Assembly (NCBI GenBank): GCA_958296115.1
Contig: OY282442.1
Coordinates: forward strand, 264,001-328,000
Source: an uncultured Dehalococcoidia bacterium
GTDB lineage: Bacteria > Chloroflexota > Dehalococcoidia > Lucifugimonadales > CAJWER01
Direction of reading: 5' to 3'
Length of the DNA: 64,000 nt
Shown here: in pieces, positions 1 through 8,140 of the stretch
Position numbering within the stretch: the first letter of the stretch is position 1
How the letters are laid out: every line of letters starts with the position of its first letter
Program-made: the position numbers and the translations under genes
The notes under the pieces: generated by a model
What the model was told of the DNA's origin: nothing
The model's input: only the letters and a program-made list of their open reading frames with translations
The model's database searches: none

Positions 1-690
1 GCTTGCTTCGTACAGGACGATGATGGGCAGGGCGACTATAGTCTGGTTGATAGGGTCGAACGTGGGCGTGATGACGGCCCCCAGCACGAAAGCCGCGACT
101 ACCGCGTACTTGCGCCAGCGCGACAACATGCGGTGCGAGACGACCCCAATCCGCGACAGGAAGAAGATTACGACGGGCATCTCGAAGACGATGCCCATCC
201 AGAAGAGCATGGTGATGATTAGGTTGGTGTAGCTGCCTATCCTGATTTGCGCCGTGGCGACGTCTCCGCCGAAGGTGAGCAGGAATCGGATTGCAGGCGG
301 GAATAGCGCAAAGTATCCGAACGCCGCGCCGATGGCGAACGCGAGCAGGGAAGACGGGAGCAGCGCGAAGAGGTATCGCCGCTCGACGCGCGTCAGCCCC
401 GGCGCAACGAATAGCACGGCCTGGAGCAGCACGAACGGCAGCGCCATCACGAACCCCGCCATCAGCGAGACCTTGAAGGCGATGCTGATGAACTCGGTCA
501 TCTCCGTGAATATGGGCTTTTCGCCGGGAACGCTGGCGAACCCCTGCGCGGGCCCCTGGAGCAGCCTGAGCAGCGCGCGGTGGAACACGAAGGCGGCGAT
601 TGTGCAGACCGCCACCGCGATGGCTGACCACGTTACGCGCCTGCGCAGCTCTACCAGGTGCTGGCGGACGGGCCTGGGCTCGTCCTTCAC
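1..690 (-). CDS. tatC: Sec-independent translocase TatC (3' end outside window)
   Basis: The reading frame is open to the window edge, so the C-terminus is missing; 230 codons are present. It encodes the polytopic core of the twin-arginine translocase, which binds RR signal peptides at the membrane. The visible part begins VKDEPRPVRQHLVELRRRV, the usual amphipathic TatC N-terminus, followed by hydrophobic segments near residues 17-35, 60-85, 98-120 and 145-170. FALLPSSLLAFAIGAAFGYF and PVVIFFLSRIGVVS fit the family. I chose the GTG at 688-690: it overlaps the stop of the upstream TatA/B-type gene as GTGA and has a GAGGAAGAG-like ribosome site. It is the last visible gene of a minus-strand operon with Maf and the RNA methyltransferase. 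Confidence 0.93.
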   Translation of the reverse strand, partial: MKDEPRPVRQHLVELRRRVTWSAIAVAVCTIAAFVFHRALLRLLQGPAQGFASVPGEKPIFTEMTEFISIAFKVSLMAGFVMALPFVLLQAVLFVAPGLTRVERRYLFALLPSSLLAFAIGAAFGYFALFPPAIRFLLTFGGDVATAQIRIGSYTNLIITMLFWMGIVFEMPVVIFFLSRIGVVSHRMLSRWRKYAVVAAFVLGAVITPTFDPINQTIVALPIIVLYEAS

Positions 691-983
691 GAGCTCTTCC
701 TCTCCGCGTCGTCGGGCCGCGGAGGCTCGAAGCCGCTGGGAGCGTCTGCGGCGTCCTCCTCGCGGCCCTGCTCCGGGGGGGTATGTCCGCCCGGTCTATG
801 AGCGCGGGGCTCCTCGGCGGTATCTTCGAGGGCGTCGGTCAGCCCCTGGCTCATGCGCCGTAGCTCGGTGGTCGCTTTGCCCATGAGCCTGGCGGCGTCT
901 ATCATGCGCTGCGGGCCTATCACGATGAACGCCACGATGAGAATGACCAGGACCTCCAGGGATCCCATGCCCATGAAGGTCAT
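687..983 (-). CDS. TatA/TatB-type twin-arginine translocase subunit
   Basis: A 98-residue protein starting MTFMGMGSLEVLVILIVAF: one short N-terminal membrane helix, then the conserved GPQ turn (VIGPQRMIDAARLMGK), an amphipathic helix and a disordered, charged, Pro-rich tail. This is the TatA/TatB/TatE layout. Placement directly before tatC and the GPQR turn favour a TatB-like role, but TatA cannot be excluded. Translation could start 15 codons upstream; I chose the internal ATG because it overlaps the maf stop as ATGA, and the membrane helix then starts at residue 7. It overlaps tatC by GTGA, so the three genes should be translationally coupled. The subunit would sit in the cytoplasmic membrane and deliver folded substrates to TatC. 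Confidence 0.88.
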   Translation of the reverse strand: MTFMGMGSLEVLVILIVAFIVIGPQRMIDAARLMGKATTELRRMSQGLTDALEDTAEEPRAHRPGGHTPPEQGREEDAADAPSGFEPPRPDDAERKSS

Positions 984-1639
984 GCTCGCTCCGCCTCGCC
1001 CGCGCCGTCGAGCGGGCATTCGACGCATTGGGCCGGGGGCCGCCAGCCGGGTCTCGGTTCGGTCGTTATGCCGAACCGAGAGAGCAGCGCCGACAGCTCG
1101 CAGAGCGGCAGGCCCACGACGTTGAGATAGCAGCCCTCCACCCTGTCGGCGGGTCGGAAGCGCGCGTCCTGCACTGCGTATCCTCCGGCCTTGTCGTAGG
1201 GCTCGCCGGAGGCTGCGTAGGCGGCGATTTCGTGGTCCGAGTATCGGCGCATGTGGACGTTCGACGTAACGGCTAGGGCATGGTCGCGCCCGTCAGCGAC
1301 GGCTGCGACCCCCGTGGTTACCTGGTGGACGCGCCCCCGGAGGCGGCGCAGCATCCCTTCGGCCTGGCCCCGGGAGGCGGGTTTGCCCAGCGTCTCGCCG
1401 TCAAGCGCGACTATCGTGTCGGCTCCGACCACGACGCAGCCCCGCAGCCTGGCGGAGACCGCCGCCGCTTTTTCGAGAGCCAGGCGCTTGACGTAGGCCG
1501 GGGGCGATTCGCCGTCGAGCGGCGGGCCTTCGAAGACACGCGGGTGTATCACCTGGAACCGCAGGCCGGCCGATTCCATTATCTCGCGTCTGCGCGGCGA
1601 GCTGGACGCCAGCGCCAAGGGCGCGCTTGGGCTGGTCAT
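980..1639 (-). CDS. maf: Maf-family nucleotide pyrophosphatase
   Basis: A 219-residue Maf/HAM1-fold protein. The N-terminus LALASSSPRRREIMESAGL matches the phosphate-binding SxSPRR motif. VVGADTIVALDGETLGKP is the second signature, and EPYDKAGGYAVQD carries the conserved Y-D-K-A-G-Y-(A/G)-x-Q block. Family members hydrolyse non-canonical or modified NTPs (dTTP/UTP type) to monophosphates and have been linked to division arrest. The start is the ATG overlapping the stop of the upstream RNA methyltransferase (ATGA); an in-frame extension 48 codons longer lies wholly inside that gene and lacks family character. The last 30 residues, with a CVECPLDG tail, are longer than usual. It is followed by the Tat genes with a 4-base overlap. 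Confidence 0.93.
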   Translation of the reverse strand: MTSPSAPLALASSSPRRREIMESAGLRFQVIHPRVFEGPPLDGESPPAYVKRLALEKAAAVSARLRGCVVVGADTIVALDGETLGKPASRGQAEGMLRRLRGRVHQVTTGVAAVADGRDHALAVTSNVHMRRYSDHEIAAYAASGEPYDKAGGYAVQDARFRPADRVEGCYLNVVGLPLCELSALLSRFGITTEPRPGWRPPAQCVECPLDGAGEAERA

Positions 1640-2832
1640 GGCCTTGCCAGGGTTGCCACGCATTCGACGTGGTGCGTCTGCGGGAACATGTCTATCGGGT
1701 CTGCGGATTCGACCGTGAAGCCCGACCGCGCGAGGTGGTCCAGGTCGCGGGCGAGGGACGCCGGGTCGCACGAGACGTAGCATATCTTCCGGGGCGACCA
1801 GCGCGCCACCGCGTCCAGGACGTGGGGTTGGCAGCCCGCGCGCGGCGGATCCAGGACGACGGCGTCGGGAGCGTCCGTTATGGAGTCTATGACCTCTTCG
1901 ACCTTGCCCAGCATGATATCCAGGTTGTCTATGCCGAGTGTGTTGGCTGCGGCGTCGGCGACGGCCGCCTCGGACTCTTCGACGGCGATGACGCGCCCCG
2001 CTCGCGCCGCCAGGAGCGCGGCGAACACGCCGACGCCCGCGTAGGCGTCAACGAGCGTGTCTCGGCTGGTGAGCTGCAGCCGCTCCCCTACGAGGCGCAC
2101 GAGGCGCTCCGCCTGCGCTGTGTTGACCTGGAAGAAGGACGGGGACGCGATCCGGAACGTCCTGCCCATCATGCTCTCCGTGTAGTGGGTCTGGCCGGTT
2201 TCCATGCCGACCTCGTTCACGCTGAGGCTGGGCTGGATGAGGAAATCGCCGGTGTTGACCCCGCAGCGCATGGATAGCTGGCTCGTTGCGGCGTGTCCTT
2301 GCAGCTTGCCGAGGGTTCGATTGATCCATGGCGCCATCAGCATACACTCGTCTATCTTCACGAACCGGCGGGTGATGCGGTTGACGAAGCCGAGGCTGCC
2401 CTGCCGGCGAACGGTGAACCGGGCGTGGTTGCGGTATCCGAGGGTCTGCTCGCAGGGTATCGTCGAGGAGACGCGAAGGCCGGCGAGTGATTCGTATTCG
2501 CCGACCGCCTTCAATACGGCGTCCCGCTTGAGCTCGAGCTGGTGGGAATAGGCGACGTGCTGCCACTGGCACCCGCTGCACGGGCCGAAGTATGGGCAGG
2601 GCGGGGCTGCTCGGTGGGGAGAGGGGCGCAGGACGTCGGTTACGATGCCCGACACGACGGCCTTCCGCCTGCGGCGGTAGCGCGCTATGCGGCAGACGAC
2701 CTCCTCGCCGGGTATGCCGCCGAAGACGTTGATCTGGCTGCCCTCGAACTCGGCAACGGTGTCGCCGAGCGTCCCAAACCCGCCCAGCGTGAGGCGCGCG
2801 GTCTCCTCCGTGCTATCGTCGGGCATTCGCAT
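1636..2832 (-). CDS. RumA/TrmA-family RNA (uracil-5-)-methyltransferase
   Basis: About 398 residues. An N-terminal TRAM-like beta domain is followed by an iron-sulfur cysteine cluster (CPYFGPCSGCQWQH, with a further Cys near 130) and a C-terminal Rossmann methyltransferase. Key motifs are SPSFFQVN, VDAYAGVGVFAALLAARA (SAM binding), VLDPPRAGC, YVSCDPASLARD with the catalytic Cys, and DMFPQTHHVE. These define the RlmD/RumA/TrmA family, which makes m5U in rRNA or tRNA from SAM; the four-cysteine cluster favours RlmD/RumA-type enzymes. Two ATGs six bases apart (2832 and 2826) are both possible starts. A TATATT box ten bases upstream suggests a very short or absent leader. It is first gene of the maf-tat operon and divergent from lipA. 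Confidence 0.93.
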   Translation of the reverse strand: MRMPDDSTEETARLTLGGFGTLGDTVAEFEGSQINVFGGIPGEEVVCRIARYRRRRKAVVSGIVTDVLRPSPHRAAPPCPYFGPCSGCQWQHVAYSHQLELKRDAVLKAVGEYESLAGLRVSSTIPCEQTLGYRNHARFTVRRQGSLGFVNRITRRFVKIDECMLMAPWINRTLGKLQGHAATSQLSMRCGVNTGDFLIQPSLSVNEVGMETGQTHYTESMMGRTFRIASPSFFQVNTAQAERLVRLVGERLQLTSRDTLVDAYAGVGVFAALLAARAGRVIAVEESEAAVADAAANTLGIDNLDIMLGKVEEVIDSITDAPDAVVLDPPRAGCQPHVLDAVARWSPRKICYVSCDPASLARDLDHLARSGFTVESADPIDMFPQTHHVECVATLARP

Positions 2833-2891
2833 CGTTCTAATATAGCATCGTTCTGGTATCATTGGTTGTCGGGCGATAGTCAGGAGGCGGG

Positions 2892-3761
2892 ATGAGACAG
2901 CGGCGCAGGCTCCCGGATTGGCTGAAGGTTCGGATGCCCGGGGGGCCGAGATATATCGAGCTGAAGAATATGATGCGGGACAACGAGCTGCACACGGTGT
3001 GCGAGGAGGCTCATTGCCCGAACATCGGGTCGTGCTGGGAGCGCGGCACGGCGACTTTCATGATACTTGGGGACATCTGCACCCGGGCCTGCGCCTATTG
3101 CGCGGTTACGACTGGCAGGCCTGGCGCGGTCGACCTTGGAGAGCCGGCTCGGCTGGCGGAGACGGCGCGCCGCATGGGTCTGAGCTACGCGGTCATCACC
3201 TCCGTGAACCGGGACGACCTGCCGGACGGCGGGGCGTTCGTGTTCGCGCAGTGCATCACGCAGGTCCGGAAACGGCTCCCTGGCTGCAAGATAGAGGCGC
3301 TGATTCCGGATTTCGAGGGCAACGGGGACGCCCTGGAAACCGTGATGGCGGCTCGACCGGACACGCTGAACCACAACATCGAGACGGTCCGGCGCATATT
3401 CCACCGTGTGCGTCCGAAGGGGGACTTCGACCAGTCCTTGGAGTTGCTCGCGCGGGTGAAGGCGATAGGTCCTGGCACGGTGACGAAGTCGGGGATGATG
3501 GTGGGCTTGGGGGAGACGTGGACAGAGATAATCGAGAACATGCGGGAGCTGCGCTCTGTCGGCTGCGACCTGCTGACCATCGGGCAGTACCTGAGGCCGT
3601 CGGAAAAACATATCGCGCTGGCCAGGTGGTACACCCCCGGCGAGTTCGAGGAGCTGCGGCGCGAGGGAGAGGCCCTCGGGTTCAGGCACGTCGCGTCGGG
3701 CCCGCTGGTGCGAAGCTCCTACCACGCCGACGAACAACACGCGGCGGCAGCCGCCGTATAA
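2892..3761 (+). CDS. lipA: lipoyl synthase LipA
   Basis: A 289-residue radical-SAM enzyme that inserts two sulfurs into octanoyl groups on lipoyl domains. The auxiliary cluster motif is CEEAHCPNIGSCW (C37, C42, C48). The radical-SAM motif CTRACAYC (C63, C67, C70) follows at normal spacing, and the C-terminal RSSYHAD provides the serine that ligates the auxiliary cluster. Length is typical. A GGAGGCGGG ribosome site precedes the ATG by one spacer turn. The gene stands alone on the plus strand: no lipB or lipoate ligase is next to it, so the octanoyl donor pathway must be elsewhere. The downstream 80 bases hold a copy of the dispersed hairpin repeat, between this gene and the convergent metF-like gene. 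Confidence 0.97.
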   Translation: MRQRRRLPDWLKVRMPGGPRYIELKNMMRDNELHTVCEEAHCPNIGSCWERGTATFMILGDICTRACAYCAVTTGRPGAVDLGEPARLAETARRMGLSYAVITSVNRDDLPDGGAFVFAQCITQVRKRLPGCKIEALIPDFEGNGDALETVMAARPDTLNHNIETVRRIFHRVRPKGDFDQSLELLARVKAIGPGTVTKSGMMVGLGETWTEIIENMRELRSVGCDLLTIGQYLRPSEKHIALARWYTPGEFEELRREGEALGFRHVASGPLVRSSYHADEQHAAAAAV

Positions 3762-3782
3762 GGGCGCGGCTGGCCCCGTCGC

Positions 3783-3842
3783 CTTATCCCCTCTCCCTTG
3801 ACGGGTTAGGGTTAGGGTGAGGATGAACCTGGCGCCAAACTA
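3783..3842. repeat. dispersed hairpin repeat copy
   Basis: A copy of the window-wide element: CCCCTCTCCCTTGACGGG followed by a TAGGGTTAGGGTGAGG tract, then a tail related to GATTCAGGATGCCAAAACTA. It lies between the convergent lipA and metF-like genes, where its stem could act as a bidirectional terminator. Confidence 0.7.
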
Positions 3843-3844
3843 CT

Positions 3845-4708
3845 CTAATCCTTTATGGATTCTATCGTCTGCTGGGCGGCCTCGTAGTCGCGGCGTCCGC
3901 CTGGCAGTATCGGCGGTACGAGGTAGATGGAGCGCAGGCCGCTGCCTGTGAAGCTCTGGATGACTTGGACGGCGATTTCGTGGCCGGGCCGGCCCCGTTC
4001 CAGGTCGCGGGATACCCAGCCCGGCGCTTCTCCAAAGACCACGCCGCCCTGTGCCATGACTTGGACGCCGCAGAAGAGCTCGCCCAAGGGTTCGCCGTAA
4101 CGCCGACGGTACTCGTCGGCGAAGTCGAGCGGCGGCCGAGGGTCGAATAGGGGCTGGACCAAGAAGAACTGCGCGCCGGCTTCGACCTTCCGTCTGGTGA
4201 GTGGAAGCTCGCGCTCGATGCCGTGGCCCAAGTCAATGGCGGCGCCTACGCAGAAATTGGTGGGTTCGCGGAGCTTGCGGCCCCTGAAGTCGAGGCCGTC
4301 GTTCATCTGCCTGATAGCCGCGATGAGGTTGGTGGGGCGAAAGTCGTTCACCCCAATCACGCTCTCGAGCTCGCGGCTCGTGAAGGGATCGCCCTTGACC
4401 ACGACGACGTTCTCCAGGCCGTGGAGCGCCGCTCCGAGCAGGATGCTCTGCGCCGCGACCTTGTTCACGTCGCGGGTGGCGAGCGTGAATACGGCGTCGG
4501 CGGAGGCGTTGCGCTTCACCCATAGGGCCGCGAAGGGCGAGCTCACCCGCACCGACCTGCCCGGATTGTAGGCGACCGATATGAAGTCGGCGTCGAGCCG
4601 CGCGGCGGGAGCCATGAGTCGGGGGTCCCCGCCGCGCGGCGGGGAGAAGTCGCAGACCACCAGGACTGCGTCTTCGTCCTCCGCCCTTCTTTCGATGATG
4701 GTGGCCAT
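3845..4708 (-). CDS. MetF-like methylenetetrahydrofolate reductase
   Basis: A 287-residue (beta/alpha)8 protein of the MetF family, which reduces 5,10-methylene-THF to 5-methyl-THF using FAD. Motifs include ENVVVVKGDPF (flavin/folate site), FRPTNLIAAIRQMN, FCVGAAIDLGH and EAGAQFFLVQPLFDP, all at expected spacing. Length matches compact bacterial MetF forms. The C-terminus IYLVPPILPGGRRDYEAAQQ resembles the variant paired with C1-pathway reductases rather than E. coli MetF. No clear ribosome site precedes the ATG. The same-strand zinc-ribbon gene lies 90 bases upstream, so co-transcription is possible. No MetH/MetE gene is visible. A role in one-carbon metabolism is secure; electron donor and direction are not. 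Confidence 0.87.
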   Translation of the reverse strand: MATIIERRAEDEDAVLVVCDFSPPRGGDPRLMAPAARLDADFISVAYNPGRSVRVSSPFAALWVKRNASADAVFTLATRDVNKVAAQSILLGAALHGLENVVVVKGDPFTSRELESVIGVNDFRPTNLIAAIRQMNDGLDFRGRKLREPTNFCVGAAIDLGHGIERELPLTRRKVEAGAQFFLVQPLFDPRPPLDFADEYRRRYGEPLGELFCGVQVMAQGGVVFGEAPGWVSRDLERGRPGHEIAVQVIQSFTGSGLRSIYLVPPILPGGRRDYEAAQQTIESIKD

Positions 4709-4798
4709 GGGTGAACGAGCTGCCTGCCAACCCTCGGCCGCTGATGGCTGCGAGGGGTACCGTCCGGGCGAATTCGTTCGGCGGGTCTGGGATGGGCG

Positions 4799-5269
4799 CT
4801 AGTTCCAGACGGGCATTCCCTTGCGCCCTGGGATGATAGAAATGCGGTGGCCGTCTCTGCACCTGAACCTCTGCTCGCGGGGCTCGGAGCGTTTGCCGGA
4901 CAGAGACGACTCCTCCATGGCGCCCTCGCAGAATGGGCAGGTAACCGCGTAGATGGCCCTGGCGCCCTTCCGTACTAGCCTCATGTGAACAAGAGTGTGG
5001 ACCAGGCCCTCGCTTGCGCCCACGTAGCGTGCGACGTTGCGCGTGGCGGCGCTGACGATGCTCGCCCTGGCCGTCCGCGGAGCCATCTCCTGGGTATGCG
5101 TGTAGTCCGCGTGACCGCATGTCACGCACTCGGGCTCGTCATGGCCCATGAACATTCTCGATCCACAGCGAACGCAGGAACCCGGCCTGGGGGCCGGGTC
5201 ATAAGGCGCCGTCCTTACCGGCGCTGCGAATCCTGTGGCGACTTCGTTAAAGGCTGCCGTCGTAACCAA
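4799..5269 (-). CDS. zinc-ribbon protein of unknown function
   Basis: About 156 residues. It contains CVRCGSRMFMGHDEPECVTCGH (two CxxC pairs around residue 30) and a later CPFCEG with a Cys-Arg partner (FRCRDGH), so two zinc-binding knuckles are likely. The middle segment SAATRNVARYVGASEGLVHT resembles a small helical DNA- or RNA-binding domain. The frame stays open upstream to 5422, but I favour the TTG at 5269 because a GAGGGGGG ribosome site sits seven bases before it and the extension has no family-like character. No specific family is recognised. Regulatory or nucleic-acid binding is inference from the ribbons. It may be co-transcribed with the metF-like gene. Confidence 0.65.
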   Translation of the reverse strand: MVTTAAFNEVATGFAAPVRTAPYDPAPRPGSCVRCGSRMFMGHDEPECVTCGHADYTHTQEMAPRTARASIVSAATRNVARYVGASEGLVHTLVHMRLVRKGARAIYAVTCPFCEGAMEESSLSGKRSEPREQRFRCRDGHRISIIPGRKGMPVWN

Positions 5270-5593
5270 TAGAGACCCCCCTCTACTATTAGAGTCGCTG
5301 TTGTGGGAAAGCCCCAAGGCGGCCTTCAAACCGGCCCCCGCAGGCTCGCGCCGAGTTGCCGCGCAAGCGTCAGCGCAGAACTTGGCTCGACTGGAGCGCG
5401 GCCGGACCCCCCGATCCGGCACACACGGCTAGGCTTGCGCCGCCATGAAAGCTTACCCCCAAAGCACGCCCATATTTTTATACTAATCAAATAACTGGTG
5501 TCAATGGCTTTCGGGAAGCGTGTGTAGATATTTCCCGTATATTGGACAACGCGCTGCATGTGCCCCTGATATGCGGTTGTGCGCCTGCCGCCG

Positions 5594-5645
5594 CTCCCCT
5601 CTCCCATCAAGGGCTAGGGTTAGGTGATTCAGGACGCCAAGACCA
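5594..5645. repeat. dispersed hairpin repeat copy
   Basis: CCCCTCTCCCATCAAGGGCTAGGGTTAGGTGATTCAGGACGCCAAGACC-type sequence, shown here only in outline. It is the same element as elsewhere, truncated on one side. It lies between two minus-strand genes, just after the stop of the aminotransferase. Confidence 0.65.
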
Positions 5646-5659
5646 CCTGGAACCAAGCG

Positions 5660-6826
5660 CTAGAGCTTGCTCTTGACGAACTTGTCGATGCGCTCGAGGG
5701 CGCGTTCGATGTTCTCCGCTGAGTTGGCGAATGAGAAGCGGACGCAGCCCTTCCCGTACTGCCCGAAGGACTCCCCCGCGAGGCTGGCGACGCCGCCCTC
5801 CTGGAGCAGCCCGTCCGCGAACTCGCGGCTGGTCATGCCGGTGCCCTCCACGCTGGGGAAGATGTAGAAGGCTCCCTTTGGCATTGGACAGCGGATGCCC
5901 CGGATCTCGTTGAGGCCGTTCACTATGATGTCGCGCCGCTTCCGGAACTCCTCGACTATGTGATAGGCCTCGTCCTGCGGGCCGTCAATCGCCTCCATCG
6001 CCGCCATCTGGGTGAAGGCCGCCGTGCATGAGACGCTGTTGGTGCCGAGCCGGGCTATCGGCTCGACGAGCTCGACCGGCATGACGCCGTAGCCGATGCG
6101 CCAGCCAGTCATCGCGTAGGTCTTGGAAAAGCCGTCCAGGATGATGGCGCGATCCCGCATCCCCTCGAACTGGGTGATGCTGTGGTGCTCGCCCTCGTAC
6201 AGGAAACGGCTGTATATCTCGTCGGAGAGAACCACGATGTCGTTCTCCCGCGCCAGGTCGGCCAGCGCCTCCAAGTCCTCCCGCTCTATGATGCTGCCGC
6301 AGGGGTTGTTGGGTGAGTTGATTATCATCATCTTGGTGCGCGGCGTGATCTGGCCGGCCACCTCGTCGACGTCGATCCTGAAGTCGCGCTCGGCGAGCAG
6401 CTTCATGGGCGCCGGAGCGCCGCCCGCGAAGTTGATCATGGACTCGTAGATAGGGAAGCCCGGATTGGGATAGAGCACCTCGTCGCCCTCCTCCACCAGC
6501 GCCAGGATGGCGAAGAACATGATGGGCTTGCCGCCGGGCGTGATGACCACGTTCTCGCCCGTAACCGAGATGCCCCTGGTGTTCGAGACCTCCTCGGCTA
6601 TGCGGTCTCGGACTTCCTGCAGGCCGGGAGACGGGCCGTAGTGGGTGAAGCCGTTGTTGAGGGCGTTCACGCCCGCGTCGATGATGTTCTTGGGCGTGTC
6701 GAAGTCCGGTTCGCCGATCTCCAGGTGAATGATGTCCGCGCCCTCGGCCTCCAGCCTCCTGGCCTTCAACAAGACCTCGAACGCCGTTTCCGTGCCCAGA
6801 CGGTTCATCCGCTCCGCCAGCTTCAT
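5660..6826 (-). CDS. class I/II PLP-dependent aminotransferase (AspC-like)
   Basis: A 388-residue fold-type I aminotransferase. LEIGEPDFDTPKNI, HYGPSPGLQEVRDRIA, the SPNNPCGSII asparagine loop, DEIYSRFLY and the PLP-lysine motif GFSKTYAMTGWRIGY are all present, with CVRFSFANSAENIERALERI at the end carrying the substrate-carboxylate Arg. These fit aspartate/aromatic/alanine-type aminotransferases; the exact amino donor cannot be read from sequence. The start is the ATG at 6824-6826, with a strong AGGAGGAAGG ribosome site; a 52-codon upstream extension is rejected. The next minus-strand gene is a Gfo/Idh/MocA oxidoreductase 66 bases upstream, which may share a transcript. Confidence 0.94.
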   Translation of the reverse strand: MKLAERMNRLGTETAFEVLLKARRLEAEGADIIHLEIGEPDFDTPKNIIDAGVNALNNGFTHYGPSPGLQEVRDRIAEEVSNTRGISVTGENVVITPGGKPIMFFAILALVEEGDEVLYPNPGFPIYESMINFAGGAPAPMKLLAERDFRIDVDEVAGQITPRTKMMIINSPNNPCGSIIEREDLEALADLARENDIVVLSDEIYSRFLYEGEHHSITQFEGMRDRAIILDGFSKTYAMTGWRIGYGVMPVELVEPIARLGTNSVSCTAAFTQMAAMEAIDGPQDEAYHIVEEFRKRRDIIVNGLNEIRGIRCPMPKGAFYIFPSVEGTGMTSREFADGLLQEGGVASLAGESFGQYGKGCVRFSFANSAENIERALERIDKFVKSKL

Positions 6827-6891
6827 CGTGTCCTTCCTCCTGTCAGCCGTCCCGGGTAAGTATATCCTGCCTGCATGACGCCGAAAAGCCG

Positions 6892-7980
6892 TTAGACGTG
6901 GAACACGTACAGGTCCCGCTCCTGCATCGGCGGCGTAATCCACGCGCCGCCCTTCATGTGGCTCTCCGCCACCGACAAGCACGTCTCCGTCGTCCGATGC
7001 GTGATGTCCACGTTGCCCAGCGTCGCGCCGCCCGTCTCATGGGCGTTGACCAGGTCCTCCAGCAGATAGACGACGCTGCTCTCCGGCTCCACGCTCGGGT
7101 CGGGCGCAATCTCCCACCACTCCCCGCGCCCACCCTTCCCGCGAAGCTGCGTCTCCTGTCCGTCGTTCATAGACCGAATGGACCCGTCACTGCCCACCAC
7201 CTCGAACTCCCATTTCCCCTGGAACGGGACCGAAGCGGCCGTCATGCCGTTCTCATACTCGATCTGGAATGTCGCGACCGGGTCATGCCCAAGCCAGTTG
7301 CCCTCTATCTTCGTCTCGCGCGGCAGCAGGTCGCCCCGCGCCGCCCTAACCTCTGGGTCGCCCAGCAGGTAGGACAGCGTATCTATGGAGTGGATATGGC
7401 CGTGCATCAGGCTGGAGCGCGTGAGGTGGACCGCGCCCCTCACCTCGCCGATGTCCCCCTCCTCGATTCGCCTGCGTATCATGTGGTTCTGATTGTTGAA
7501 CCGGCGCAGCAGCCCCGAATTGTAGAGCGTCCCGTTCCTGTGGCAAGCGTCCCGGACCGAGTCCGCCATCTCCATCGAGCACGCCATAGCCTTCTCGCAG
7601 AAGACCATCGGCGCCCCAGCGTCCGCAGCCGAGATAGTCAGCTCCGCGTGCGCGTCCCCCCGAAAGCCCGGGACCGGCGCGGACCTGGCGGGCTTGGGAG
7701 CGGTCGTGGCCGCCGTGCAGATAGCCACGATGTCCGGCGCCTCCTTCTCTATCATCTCTACGTGGCTCTCATACACCGCGGAGACGCCCCACTTCTCCGT
7801 GAACGCCCGGCGTCTCTCCGGCAGCAGGTCCGCCCCGGCGACCGTCTCCAGCCGGTCGCTGGCGGCGCAGGCCGCGGCGATGGCAGTCGGGCTCCGCCAC
7901 GTCTCCAGCTCGTCGAACTCCTCGTCAATCGTCGAACCCATCCGACCCAACCCAATGATCCCAACGCGGTACGTCTTCAC
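6892..7980 (-). CDS. Gfo/Idh/MocA-family NAD(P)-dependent oxidoreductase
   Basis: A 362-residue protein. It opens VKTYRVGIIGLGRMGSTIDE, a Rossmann GxGxxG dinucleotide site, and has the family EKAMACSM motif with the catalytic Lys (usually EKP). The C-terminal alpha/beta domain is of the GFO_IDH_MocA_C type. The start is a GTG with a clear AAAGGAG site. Residues 85-115 hold an unusual insertion rich in Ala and Pro (TTAPKPARSAPVPG). The N-terminus and EKAMA motif are shared with the two tandem paralogues near 52-53.7 kb, so the three form a local subfamily. Such enzymes act on sugars, inositols or related alcohols; the substrate is unknown. Confidence 0.9.
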   Translation of the reverse strand: MKTYRVGIIGLGRMGSTIDEEFDELETWRSPTAIAAACAASDRLETVAGADLLPERRRAFTEKWGVSAVYESHVEMIEKEAPDIVAICTAATTAPKPARSAPVPGFRGDAHAELTISAADAGAPMVFCEKAMACSMEMADSVRDACHRNGTLYNSGLLRRFNNQNHMIRRRIEEGDIGEVRGAVHLTRSSLMHGHIHSIDTLSYLLGDPEVRAARGDLLPRETKIEGNWLGHDPVATFQIEYENGMTAASVPFQGKWEFEVVGSDGSIRSMNDGQETQLRGKGGRGEWWEIAPDPSVEPESSVVYLLEDLVNAHETGGATLGNVDITHRTTETCLSVAESHMKGGAWITPPMQERDLYVFHV

Positions 7981-8140
7981 GTCGCCTCTCCTTTGACCAG
8001 TACTCCGTCTATTCTAATTATGGACGGGTAGGCAGCCCCGCCTCATCCCCTCTCCCTCCGCAATCGCTCTGCGGCGGCCATGTCCTTTCACGCCCCCGCG
8101 CCTACTGGTACTATATCCGTGTCCCTCCGCTCAATCCACC

